Below, in pieces: positions 21,234 to 30,537 of a stretch of 64,000 nucleotides of DNA. The translations under genes and the position numbers were made by a program. The stretch is taken from positions 90,488 to 154,487 of the forward strand of contig VCMS01000164.1 in assembly GCA_022539475.1 (NCBI GenBank), read 5' to 3'. Below the pieces are notes generated by a model. That model ran no database searches. It had not been told where the DNA came from and saw nothing but the letters and a program-made list of their open reading frames with translations. The stretch's first letter is position 1. Each line of letters begins with the position of its first letter. This stretch comes from Gracilaria domingensis (lineage: Eukaryota > Rhodophyta > Florideophyceae > Gracilariales > Gracilariaceae).

Positions 21234-22142
21234 TCAGTCGGGCTTGCCGAGCCGCACGTCGCGACGCACAAAGATGCAACCCATGCCCAGAAAGCCCTTG
21301 CCCACGGGCGAGATCTCGCTCTCCTTGCCCACAAAATGCCTCACGTAGCCGCGCCGCTCCAGCAGCTTCTCCAAGTCCTCAAACCAGTGCGTCAACTCCA
21401 CGTTGATCCCGTCCCCGCGCGTGCGCTCCCAGTCTATCCCCTGCAGTACGGCCAGCTCGTGGCCCTCCACATCCAGGCTGAGAAAGTCCACGCGCTCAAT
21501 GCCCCCGCGCCGCAGCATCGCCTGCAGCGTCGTTCAACGCAGCAGCATGGAGCCTTTGTCGTTGGCCATGCGGCTGTTGGTGCCAAACTTGTACGAGTCG
21601 TCGGCCACGCCGCCGCGCTCCCTGTTCTGCACGAACGACATCTGCTCGCCGTCCGTCATCCTCGCGCACGTCGTCACTAGCAGGCAGCTGCGCTCGTGAA
21701 ACGTTCGCTCGTTGTACATGGGGCTGCCCTCGATGCACACGCCCTTCCAGCCAAGGCAGCGGTCGAAGAAGAACGAGTGGGACAGCCTGATCGGGTCGTT
21801 GGACGCAACGTCCACGTACACGCCGCGCCGCTTCATGTGCGTGAAGTGGCGCGTGAACAGGTACGCGTCCTGCCCAAACTGCGACAACATCTACACCGAG
21901 CCCAGATTGAACGCGTCCGAATCCGGCTGCCGGTCGCAGCTGCCACCGTCGTTGCCGTGCTGGCCACACAGCATGCGCGCGTTGGCCAGCTTGCGGAAGA
22001 TGGGCACGCACTTCTCCGCGCTCTCACCCGGCGGTCAGTCGTTGCGCAGCGGCGTGCTGACGCTGCCCAGATGCCTGTCGTGCCACTCGCGCGCCGCGGG
22101 TGGGAGCAATAGCATCGGCGCGGGGCGAACCAGCAGCACCAT
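21234..22142 (-). pseudogene. FkbM-family methyltransferase, three in-frame stops
   Basis: A single frame of 303 codons from ATG 22142 reads through with no frameshift but carries stops at 22035-22037 (TGA), 21891-21893 (TAG) and 21534-21536 (TGA). It starts with a hydrophobic anchor (MVLLVRPAPMLLLP). The methyltransferase fold follows: MLSQFGQDAYLFTRHF, GVYVDVASNDPIRLSHSFFF (SAM-binding motif I region), WKGVCIEGSPMYNE, FLSLDVEGHELAVLQGI (the FkbM signature), then a C-terminal strand (GFLGMGCIFVRRD). The family O-methylates sugars or related substrates. The GC content is far above that of the nearby transposons. It abuts the alpha-COP fragment on the same strand. Confidence 0.85.
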
Positions 22143-22169
22143 CAGCGCGACGGCGGCGGTGGGGAGCAC

Positions 22170-23790
22170 AGCCGCCCGCCAGCTCCAGATTCGGCGTGTC
22201 GAACGCCGTCTTCATCGCCACACGCAGCGCCAGCTGCACTTGCGCTGGCGCCAGCCCACACCGCGAGAACAGCCCCGCAGCCTGCACCTGCCGCGCGCTG
22301 TCGCCCTCTGCCTTCGCCGCGCGTCCTGCAGCCTCCAGCTGCAGCCCGATCATGTACTCACGGCACATCGTGAGCGCCGTTTTGGCGTGCTCCGCCTCCC
22401 GCGCGTTCAAAACCCCCACCAACGGCAGTGCGCTCATCACCCCGCTGACAGTTTCGTCGCCTCGCCAAACATACCCTGCAGGAACCGCTGCATTCCGTGT
22501 CGGTACGGTTCCAGCAGCAGCGGTAAGCTTAGATTCATTGCCGCCAACTCGCTGTCATCCGGTCGTGTGATGTACGCAGTCATCAGTCCCGTGTTGGGCA
22601 CCCCATCCACAGCCTCACGGCATCCACCTTATACGCTCATAAACGCGTCCTTCATCCTGCTGAACGATCCAGCTCCAATTTCGTCCTTCATTATAGTCAT
22701 AGCCTGCTTGAATGCACCCGCTGCCACAAGCTCTCCCGCAAGCATCCCATTCTTTTTCCACCGCGATGCCGTTCCAGGTCTTGCCGTGGGAGCTACATAG
22801 TACTCGCTGCCCTTCTTGCCTCCTGGCACATGTGCAAGTCCGTCTTCAAACTCATTCTCCTCTTCGCCACCGCCAAAGTCGTCCACGTCCAGACCTGAGT
22901 CAACGAGATCAAAATCTCCTCCGCACGCGTCATCACCATTCGCCGCCGTGTCTTTGGTAGCCAGTCCAACTGCGAACGGATCTACAGCAGCGTTAGCTGC
23001 TTCTTCTTCCTTGTCTCAGACTACATCTCGTTCGGACGCTTCGAATGCAGCCGTGTCCTCGTAGTAGTCACCAGTTAGTTCTTCAAAGTCCCCTTCCGCC
23101 CAAGGATCCCCGCTAAAGAGGCCTCGTGCCACAGGCAGATGCGATCAAACCTTCTCGTCTGTGCGAACAAAAGTGGAGGGCATAATTAGTTCGCCTTCTG
23201 ACCATGACGAGTCTACAGTAACTTCCAAATCGTCCCAGCTACCCAACTTTTCTAGTTCCTCTACCATGCCATGGCTCTTGGCAGTAAGTATGGCCATCGC
23301 TAGTTGGCCGCAATCTCTCAACACTGAGATTCTGCCCTCTACATCACCCAGATACCTACAGATTTGGAAGCGAGCCGAAAGGTGTCCACGCGCGTCAGCA
23401 ATCTTTCTCACTTTAGCCAGCTTCTCAAATTTGCCCGTCATCACATACAGTAACGCCAGTCTGTCCAAGTCCTTCGTTCTCTGCGAACATAACTCAAACA
23501 CTTCCAATTTTCCCTGTTTCAACGCTGCAGATGCCAATCTGTGAAAGGCGTCATTGTCGCCAATAGCTTCAGCAGCTTCCAGAGCCGTTTCAACCGCGCC
23601 AGATTCCAATGCCAGAGCAAGCCGCGTCTTCTCGCAGTTCACAAAATGTAGACCCACCTCTGGAAATCGCTTCTTCTGCAAATATGAGATAATCGAGTGC
23701 CCCTTCAGTCTGCTCTGGGAAATCATCCTTTTCACATCGTTATATCGCTTGCGCAGAAGGAGAAGTATGAAAGCGTATTCGGTAGAACCA
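22170..23790 (-). pseudogene. COPA: Coatomer subunit alpha (alpha-COP), C-terminal part, broken
   Basis: Alpha-COP is the large scaffold subunit of the COPI coat in Golgi-to-ER transport. Homology starts abruptly at about 23790 with the helical domain (YNDVKRMISQSRLKGHSIIS, YLQKKRFPEVGLHFVNCEKT, ALAALESG-like repeats, LALLYVMTGKFEKLAKV). It continues through an acidic linker (EGDFEELTGDYYEDTAAF, GLDVDDFGGGEEENEFEDG) and ends in the C-terminal domain (LPLVGVLNAREAEHAKTALT, MCREYMIGL). Three stops interrupt one frame (23145-23147 TGA, about 23022 TGA, about 22629 TAA), and a frameshift lies near 22455. The N-terminal WD40 half and the final ~100 residues are missing. The TGA at 23145 sits where homologues carry a conserved Trp. 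Confidence 0.9.
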
Positions 23791-24036
23791 ATCGGCAGAA
23801 TTCCCGGAGTAGCATATTGGCGGAGGGCGGGCGCTGGCTGTTGGGGGCGGGCGCGCGCGGGTGGGCGGGCGCTCGAGGCGAATCTCGCTAAGACGCCCTG
23901 GTGCAGCCCGGCGCAGCCCGGCAGAAGCGATTGCGCGCGGGTCGTCGGCGCGCGCACGCTGCCACGCGTAGCATGTGCGCGGCGCGACGCGGGCGAGCGT
24001 GCGGCGCGCCTGCGCCGGCGGCGCCTATTTGGTGAT

Positions 24037-25125
24037 TAGCGGGCGCGCGCGTGGCGACGGCAGCCAGCCGCGAGGCCACCGCGCCTACGTGCGTGGCGTT
24101 GGTGGCGCACGCGCCGGCCAGCCCCATGAGCGGCCCGTCGGCGCGGCGGAAATTTCGAATGAACCGCTTGCGCGCGCCCAGCAGCGCGACGCGCTGGGAC
24201 GGGTACGGCTGGCGCGCCGCCACGTCGCCGTCCAACCAGCGCGGGTGCTGCGCGCGCTTGCCGTGCGCCCACAGCACGGAGCGCAGCGCGTGCGGCACGA
24301 CGTGCCGTCGCAGAGCCGGGTGCGCGGTGGCCAGCGTCGCGAAGAAGTGCTCAGTGGCGCCGGCCGACACGGCGAAAGCGGCCAGCAGCCGGGGCCCCAG
24401 GGGCGCGGCCGTGGCGACGGCGCGCACAGCGGCGCGACGCCACCATCGACGCCTCGCCGGACGCGTACGGCAGCCCGCTCCAGCGCGCGGCCGGGCTGAC
24501 CGCGCCGGGCAGCGCGCGCAGCCGCGCGGCGGCGGCGGCGGCGTCGAACGACAGCACGTGGTCGAAGTGCAAGCGGTGCAGGCGCGCGGCGCGCGGGCGC
24601 GCCCACCACGCGCGCAACATCTACGCCGTGCACATCGATGCCTAGGTGCGGCGCGCGGCGCACAGCGCGCGAGCGCAGCAGCGGGTAGTCGGCGGCGCTG
24701 AGGTTGATGAGGAAGCGCCAGCGGCGGCGCCGCGCCAGCAGCAGCTGCATGGCGTTGAGCGTGTTGAGCACCATGAAGATGCCGCCGTACGTCACGGGCT
24801 GCGCGCGCATGATCAGCACTTTGCGCGCCTAGCTCGCGTTGCACGCCAGAAGCGCGACGCGCGCGCGCCAACACGCCGCGCGCGGCACCTTGGCGTCGAT
24901 GTGCACGGCGTGGACGTTGCGCGCGTGGTGGATGCGCCACAGCAGCCGCGGCAGCAGCTCCAGATTGGCGTTGATCACCTGGATGAAGAACGCCAGTTCC
25001 GTCTCTGCTGCTGCTGCCACTGTGGCTGCCGCCGCCGCCGCGGTTGGCGGCCGCAGCAGCGACAGCAGCAGGAGCGCGGCTGTCGCCTTCGCCATCGCCG
25101 TCGCCGTCGCCGTTGCTGTCGCCAT
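24037..25125 (-). pseudogene. GT14 family glycosyltransferase (core-2/xylosyltransferase-like), broken
   Basis: GT14 enzymes are type II Golgi membrane proteins that add GlcNAc or xylose. The ATG near 25125 is followed by a hydrophobic Ala/Leu anchor, then ELAFFIQVINANLELLPRLL, HHARNVHAVHIDAK, a TAG stop near 24831, MRAQPVTYGGIFMVLNTLNA and RWRFLINLSAADYPL. This matches the family order (donor-binding region and NLSxxDYPL). A second frame holds EHFFATLATAHPALRRHVV and FIRNFRRADGPLMGL, which match the family C-terminus (FF-T, W near HP, ARKF). At least two frameshifts and one stop break it. GC is extreme (CGCG-rich). It is on the same strand as the alpha-COP and FkbM remnants. Confidence 0.8.
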
Positions 25126-25346
25126 GGTGGTGGTGGTGATGGTGGTGGAGGAGCGGACGGAGAGGATGAGAGCCGCGGCGTTATGGCGCTTTAAGAGAGC
25201 GCGAGATGCAGAGCGCGTGAGCGCGTCCATCTGTCGGCCCTTGCGCGTCACGTGCGACCAAACGGCGCGCGAGGGCTCGACTAGTGGCGCCCATTGGCTG
25301 TATGCCGCGCAGTGCCGTGTCACGCGCCCGCGTCGCTGCTGCCGCT

Positions 25347-25664
25347 TATAGAATGTGAGAAGACAGTACAGCTGTATTCACATTTGCGTTATTGCGTCGC
25401 ATTCGGAATACAAGGCCGCATATGCATGGTGACAAAGCAACATCAACCAGATGACTATGACATGCGTTTGAGTGCGTTGTTGTACGTACACGTACTGATA
25501 TCTACAGTGAGTACAGACATATGCGTAGAACGTCTTAGAGTATTAATAGACGTTAGATAGCGTGGCCCACTCGACCAAGCGAAGGAGCAAGCACCAGACC
25601 TGCTCCTAGCTAGACAACCTGCAAAGAGTACTATTATATCTGCATCCAAAACTGTCCTTACCTA
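25347..25664 (+). repeat. 5' LTR of Copia-2
   Basis: Direct repeat of 30215-30532, from TATAGAATGTGAG to CTTACCTA. The target duplication fixes its ends. The terminal dinucleotides are TA and TA, not the usual TG and CA. Confidence 0.93.
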
Positions 25665-25677
25665 GTTATGGGCCCAG
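25665..25677 (+). other. Primer-binding site, internal initiator tRNA-Met type
   Basis: GTTATGGGCCCAG directly follows the 5' LTR. It is complementary to the anticodon stem-loop of eukaryotic initiator tRNA-Met (TGGGCCCATAAC). Drosophila copia and yeast Ty5 prime from this internal half-tRNA site, not from the tRNA 3' end. Confidence 0.85.
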
Positions 25678-28438
25678 AAAGCTCAACTCAACTACCGTCC
25701 AGACCCCGCTTTCTTGGGATATTCGCAACGTCCCTTGGACTGATGGACGCGGGAACCAGCAGCAGTACGTCGACGCCGTGTCGCTTTGGCAAGCGTTTCA
25801 GGACACATTGTCGGACTCGAACAGTAACAAGGTTCCGAAGGAGGCGCAAGGAATTATGCTGCAAGCACAGCTCTATGGAAGAGCTAGAGATCTGTGTAAG
25901 GCTATTTCGGAGGCTACAATCCGATCCAAGAATGGCCCGCAAGCCATTGTCGAAGCTTTGCACAAAAGAGACCCACTTGCAGTAGTATCAGAGGTGTTTC
26001 AAGACTTTCTTTCGCTTTTGAACACAAAGCGAAACGCGAACGAGACGTTCAAGAATTTCGAGTCTCGTTTTCAGGCGCAAGTGTCACGGTTGAATTCGCA
26101 TGGCAGTGAAGCGAAGCTCTCGGAATCACTGGTCGCTTTTGCACTGCTTGCAAACGCAGATGTTGATGCCAATCAGAGAGTATCCGTCCTCGCAAACGGA
26201 GCCCCACGGGACGTGAAACTCACTGCGACAGCTTCTACGAATGACTTTCTGTCAGCTGTATCGTACGAATCAATCGCATCTGTGCTGCGACAATGCGACA
26301 GAATGAGAGGCTCTGGAGGAGAATCAGCTTCAAGCTCACTCTCGAGTCATTCCGCAAGCTACTCTGCGCCACCGCCTGGTAATCGTAGGCAAGGTATGAG
26401 ATACCGTCGAACTCCAGAACAGCTTTCGGAGCTGAAAGGCCGTACCAGGTGTAGAACGTGCAAGAAGTTTGGTCATTGGATGAAGGACCATAACGCAGAT
26501 GGTTCGTTGAAGCCTGGATTTAAGGCAACTGATGCACCAGTAGGAAATTACTCTGCCCCCAGCAAGGTTCTTACGTTCAACATGGCAAGTTTAAGTACTG
26601 TAGGCGACTCGGAAGGTGCCGATGAAGAGTTTATCGGACCACTTCTCGACAACGCGGCGCCCTACAGTGGCATTGGTCAGGTCGAATTGAATTTAATCCG
26701 CCCATATATATGTCCACGACGGGACGGCGACCTTGAACCTATACCTGATTCAGTTGCTGACCGACCGTTTTGGCAGTACGGCAAGGGCAAGCACCGAAGT
26801 CCAGCAAAGAAGATACTTGGATCTGTGGTACTCACCGCTCGGACAGATGAAGGCTCGTTAGTCAACATAAGACATCTTGTGATCGACGGCTCTTCTCAAT
26901 GGGTGGTCGGGAGAAATGTTACGAATTACTGCGACATTCTCCGTGTGAACCAGAACCTTCTCAAACTTCCCTCAGGCGCTGATGGAAATTCAGGAGGCAG
27001 TTTCGCCTTGGTCGATCATGATATGCACACCTTCATGCCGCACCAAGCGTTTACCTACTGCATGAACCAACCGACTACTAGCAGCCAAACCACTCTGTAC
27101 TGCGCTGCAGCTCATTTCGGTAGTACCCATGAGCAGAGACCTTGGTCTGATTTACAGAAAATTGTTGACCGAGTCCATAAGCATGTATGTGGTCACTCCA
27201 CGTATTCAGACATTCGTATCCTTCTGGAAAGGAATGGTCTTTGGACCCCGGCGGTTGACAAGTATTTGCAGACAACCCTAGAAAGGTGCCCGGCTTGCCG
27301 AGCCACGGCTAGACCTAGTGCGTCGCGCAAGGTGTCACTCAGCTCCATGACAAAGTCTTTCAACGACGTTGTGTGTGTTGATCACCTGTTTCTCGAACAG
27401 AACTGTGTTATGCATGTGATGGACACCGCGTCGCGCTATTCTGTAGGGTGTACCGTGGAAGATACATCCATGGAAAAGGCAATGGTTGTTTTCGATTCTC
27501 AATGGCTCACACCCTTTTGGGCACCAGACATAGTCGCATTTGACCCCGGCTTCAGAAGTAATGCTTTCAGTCGGTACCTTCAGCAACACAACATCGACGC
27601 ACGTCCATTGCCGCCAAGAAGACACAATAAGAATGTCCTCGAATCCAAGCATCGGATTATTCGGGACGTGTTCATCCGTTTGAAGCAGGCAGCTTCAGTA
27701 GATATCGAAGATTGGCAGATACCGCTCATCATCCAACAAGCGATACGAGTTTCTAACGACCTCTACGGTAGCGACGTTCTATCCGCCCAAGAATTGGCCA
27801 AAGGATATCCCCGACCATTAGAGAATGGGGCTCATCCCAAGTTATTGCCACAGGAACTCGTTGACGCCCACCAAACGTTATTGGCCAAGCGTAAGCTTAC
27901 TCGTATTCTGCGTTCTAAGACCTTCGAAGAACAACCGGTGGCCGTCGGGGACCTTGTTCAAGTATTCGTAAAACGTCAGAATGAAAAACGTGGAAAGTGG
28001 TCCAGCGATAAACCCGTGCTCACGTTTGATATTCGCACTCGTACCGTTACAGTTCCCGGCTCAAAGGGTAGAACGATTCAAGCTGCTATCGAAGACGTAA
28101 GACCATCCGTACATGACAATGAGCTTGCTACCGCTGTTCAGAATGCCATTGATGACCTGGACAGGAATTTGGACGACCTAGTGGAGCAGATCGAAGAACC
28201 TGGAATCCAGTACAGCACGGCGACCGGGAGGAAGAAGATATGGGTCTGTCTCAGGAACAAGGTAATGCCGTTGTGGAAGAACAAGATGCTATTGGACCTA
28301 ATTTGCCTAGCGTCGGCGATAAGATCGAAGTCTTTTGGCCTATTGATCAAGCTTTCTATCCCGGAACTGTCGAGGAATATGATTCTGCGACCAATAAGTT
28401 TTCCGTTCACTACCTTGATGGAGACAAAGAACAACTGA
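25676..28438 (+). CDS. Copia-2 gag-protease-integrase
   Basis: Open frame of about 920 codons. There is no in-frame ATG near its 5' end; the nearest ATG lies in the primer-binding site in another frame, so an early indel or unusual initiation is likely. Gag includes QTPLSWDIRNVPWTDGRN and a zinc knuckle CRTCKKFGHWMKDH, where the last Cys is His. The protease region is DNAAPYSGIGQVEL followed by SQWVVGRNVT. The integrase zinc region is HVCG...CPACRA, and its core has VDHLF, FDPGF and ESKHR for the D-D-E triad. The last ~70 codons after about 28230 are out of frame: the real continuation is in the next ORF. The indel lies in the purine run near 28226-28238. Confidence 0.9.
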   Translation, partial: RKLNSTTVQTPLSWDIRNVPWTDGRGNQQQYVDAVSLWQAFQDTLSDSNSNKVPKEAQGIMLQAQLYGRARDLCKAISEATIRSKNGPQAIVEALHKRDPLAVVSEVFQDFLSLLNTKRNANETFKNFESRFQAQVSRLNSHGSEAKLSESLVAFALLANADVDANQRVSVLANGAPRDVKLTATASTNDFLSAVSYESIASVLRQCDRMRGSGGESASSSLSSHSASYSAPPPGNRRQGMRYRRTPEQLSELKGRTRCRTCKKFGHWMKDHNADGSLKPGFKATDAPVGNYSAPSKVLTFNMASLSTVGDSEGADEEFIGPLLDNAAPYSGIGQVELNLIRPYICPRRDGDLEPIPDSVADRPFWQYGKGKHRSPAKKILGSVVLTARTDEGSLVNIRHLVIDGSSQWVVGRNVTNYCDILRVNQNLLKLPSGADGNSGGSFALVDHDMHTFMPHQAFTYCMNQPTTSSQTTLYCAAAHFGSTHEQRPWSDLQKIVDRVHKHVCGHSTYSDIRILLERNGLWTPAVDKYLQTTLERCPACRATARPSASRKVSLSSMTKSFNDVVCVDHLFLEQNCVMHVMDTASRYSVGCTVEDTSMEKAMVVFDSQWLTPFWAPDIVAFDPGFRSNAFSRYLQQHNIDARPLPPRRHNKNVLESKHRIIRDVFIRLKQAASVDIEDWQIPLIIQQAIRVSNDLYGSDVLSAQELAKGYPRPLENGAHPKLLPQELVDAHQTLLAKRKLTRILRSKTFEEQPVAVGDLVQVFVKRQNEKRGKWSSDKPVLTFDIRTRTVTVPGSKGRTIQAAIEDVRPSVHDNELATAVQNAIDDLDRNLDDLVEQIEEPGIQYSTATGRKKIWVCLRNKVMPLWKNKMLLDLICLASAIRSKSFGLLIKLSIPELSRNMILRPISFPFTTLMETKNN

Positions 28439-30192
28439 AGCTCCAGGATGAACTCTGGAATTACTTGCCGGCAGAAACGTCTACCTCTGATAAACAAGTC
28501 AATAGCGATGAAGGCCCTGCTGTTGGTGCTGCCGAAGTGGAGCTGACTCCTGGTCAAGAGCTTGAAAGCGAAGAACAGCAGATGGTCAAGACCTATCACG
28601 ATGCGTTTGGTACAGTAGAATTTATGTTACACCAAGCCCAAGGACTTCCCTCGTCCGCGATCCAAAACGCGTATGAAAAGGAAGAGAAATCTTTCAAGCG
28701 AATTGTTCGAGATGTTGCAATTTCCGATGTACCGAAGAAAGCTAATGTCGTCACGAGCCACGTGTTTTATAAGGTGAAGAGATGCGACGATGACTCTTAT
28801 ACCTTGAAGGCCAGAATTGCGGTTCACGGTAATAAGGACAGAGATAAGCATCTCCTTAAGACTGACTCTGCTACCTGCCCTCCAGTCGGTATTAGGATTC
28901 TGCTTTCACTTGTCACCATATTTGCTTGGACCCTGGCTAAGATTGATTTTAAGAGCGCTTTCTTACAGACAACGGCCAATCGTGATGTATATGTGGTTCC
29001 TCCTAGAGAGTGTAAGACTAGACACCAGCACTACTGGCTGCTGCTTTCTGCTGCATACGGATTGGCAAATGCAGGTGCAAAGTGGCAACAACTTAGCGAC
29101 AATGTCTTGAGAAAATTTGGATTCCTGCAGTTGATCTATGTGCCGCAATTGTTCTACCGACTCGACTCTGGGAAGCTCGCCGTTGTAGCCGTTAAGGTTG
29201 TGGACGACATTCTGTTTGGAGGGGTGAGACGTAAGGTTGCTGCAGTCATCGACAGGATAAAGGCCCAACACACTCTTGGAACGATTGTGTATGGACCTGG
29301 AAAGATTCAGTTTTACGGACTTCAGGTGACACAGTTTGAAGACATGACCGTTTCGGTTGATGGAGACGAGAAGCTACAAGGATATCAACCTGGCATCATC
29401 AGCCGCTTGAGGCGCAAGCAACAGGACGATTCTCTCAACAGCATTGAACTGGCTTCGTTCCGATCACTCAACAGCTGCATTGGCTGGCTTGGAGTCGCTG
29501 CTTCGCCCTTCTGTGCCTTCGTCTCCAGTTACCTCCAGCAGAAAGGCCCCATTCCGACTGTCAAGGATTTGGTTACGCAAACCAATCTGCTGCGATCGCT
29601 GCAGAGGAAAGGAACGACAGTGAGGTTTGTCCGACCTCCTGCTTCTACCTCATGTGAGGTTTCTGTTGTTGTGTTTTCTGATGCAAGCCGATCGAATGAT
29701 TACGGACAGTTAGGATTCGTTGCTGGTCTACTATTTGGAAACTTGGAACAGAACGCTGTAGTACACGTGATATCGTGGAGTTCGCACAAGTCTAGAAGAC
29801 CAGTTAAGTCCGTAGGCTCTGCCGAGACTCTGGCAGCGGGTGAGGCAATTGACGAAAGCAAAATGTTACGCAACGCGTTTAGGGCACTGCTTAACGTCGA
29901 CGTCGGACTCTGGATCATAGTGGATTCGAAGGATCTCTACGGAACTTTGTCAACTTGCCGCAATGCCTCCGACCGATCTATTCGTGGAGATATCAGCGTA
30001 ATTCGTTACGAGTTCGAAACTCGAAATGTCAGTCGAATGATACGGGTACCTGGAAATATTAACTACTCCGATCCGTTGACGAAAACAGACAGCCCCATGA
30101 GCCTTTCGCTAGAATTGCTGTTGTACAATGGGCTCATTGATATCGATTTCGCATCGGCGCTGTCTTCCAGCTCCAGCAAATCCACTGGTTGA
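28240..30192 (+). CDS. Copia-2 reverse transcriptase and RNase H
   Basis: 650-codon frame overlapping the previous ORF by 199 bases in a different frame. It starts with an acidic linker and a Tudor/chromo-like segment (KIEVFWPIDQAFYPGTVEEY). The reverse transcriptase follows, with LKARIAVHGNKDRDKH, AKIDFKSAFLQT and the active-site motif VKVVDDILFGG, which has V-V-D-D in place of the common YVDD. RNase H carries VVFSDASRSNDYGQLGFVAG, SAETLAAGEAID and IVDSKDLYGTL. Its stop is 9 bases before the polypurine tract. The upstream reading (EEED) in this frame joins smoothly to the integrase ORF, so the two were one protein before a one-base indel. Confidence 0.9.
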   Translation: MGLSQEQGNAVVEEQDAIGPNLPSVGDKIEVFWPIDQAFYPGTVEEYDSATNKFSVHYLDGDKEQLKLQDELWNYLPAETSTSDKQVNSDEGPAVGAAEVELTPGQELESEEQQMVKTYHDAFGTVEFMLHQAQGLPSSAIQNAYEKEEKSFKRIVRDVAISDVPKKANVVTSHVFYKVKRCDDDSYTLKARIAVHGNKDRDKHLLKTDSATCPPVGIRILLSLVTIFAWTLAKIDFKSAFLQTTANRDVYVVPPRECKTRHQHYWLLLSAAYGLANAGAKWQQLSDNVLRKFGFLQLIYVPQLFYRLDSGKLAVVAVKVVDDILFGGVRRKVAAVIDRIKAQHTLGTIVYGPGKIQFYGLQVTQFEDMTVSVDGDEKLQGYQPGIISRLRRKQQDDSLNSIELASFRSLNSCIGWLGVAASPFCAFVSSYLQQKGPIPTVKDLVTQTNLLRSLQRKGTTVRFVRPPASTSCEVSVVVFSDASRSNDYGQLGFVAGLLFGNLEQNAVVHVISWSSHKSRRPVKSVGSAETLAAGEAIDESKMLRNAFRALLNVDVGLWIIVDSKDLYGTLSTCRNASDRSIRGDISVIRYEFETRNVSRMIRVPGNINYSDPLTKTDSPMSLSLELLLYNGLIDIDFASALSSSSSKSTG

Positions 30193-30201
30193 CGAAGACT
30201 T

Positions 30202-30214
30202 GAAAGGGAAGGAG
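30202..30214 (+). other. Polypurine tract of Copia-2
   Basis: GAAAGGGAAGGAG abuts the 3' LTR and supports the TATAG start of the LTR. Confidence 0.85.
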
Positions 30215-30532
30215 TATAGAATGTGAGAAGACAGTACAGCTGTATTCACATTTGCGTTATTGCGTCGCATTCGGAATACAAGGCCGCATATGCATGGTGA
30301 CAAAGCAACATCAACCAGATGACTATGACATGCGTTTGAGTGCGTTGTTGTACGTACACGTACTGATATCTACAGTGAGTACAGACATATGCGTAGAACG
30401 TCTTAGAGTATTAATAGACGTTAGATAGCGTGGCCCACTCGACCAAGCGAAGGAGCAAGCACCAGACCTGCTCCTAGCTAGACAACCTGCAAAGAGTACC
30501 ATTATATCTGCATCCAAAACTGTCCTTACCTA
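30215..30532 (+). repeat. 3' LTR of Copia-2
   Basis: 318 bp, identical to 25347-25664 except for one base (GAGTACC versus GAGTACT). It is followed by the target duplication CCGCT. Confidence 0.93.
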
Positions 30533-30537
30533 CCGCT

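Larger units (their letters stand above)
25342..30537 (+). mobile_element. Copia-2, GalEa/PyRE-like Ty1/copia retrotransposon
   Basis: Complete element with two 318-bp LTRs that differ at one base (C/T near the 3' end), so the insertion is recent. The 5-bp target duplication CCGCT lies at 25342-25346 and 30533-30537. A primer-binding site and polypurine tract sit exactly against the LTRs. It encodes gag-protease-integrase and RT-RNase H in two overlapping frames, where one is expected. The protease, integrase and RNase H are laid out as in GalEa-type elements of red algae. It landed in GC-rich DNA about 220 bp upstream of the GT14 pseudogene start. Confidence 0.95.

Noticed and set aside
21234-23147. 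Reassigned TGA/TAG codons (Trp) in an alternative genetic code
   Set aside because: The intact genes in the window (SLP2, the two secreted proteins, Copia pol) use normal stops. The neighbouring pseudogenes also have frameshifts and a TAA, so decay explains the stops better.
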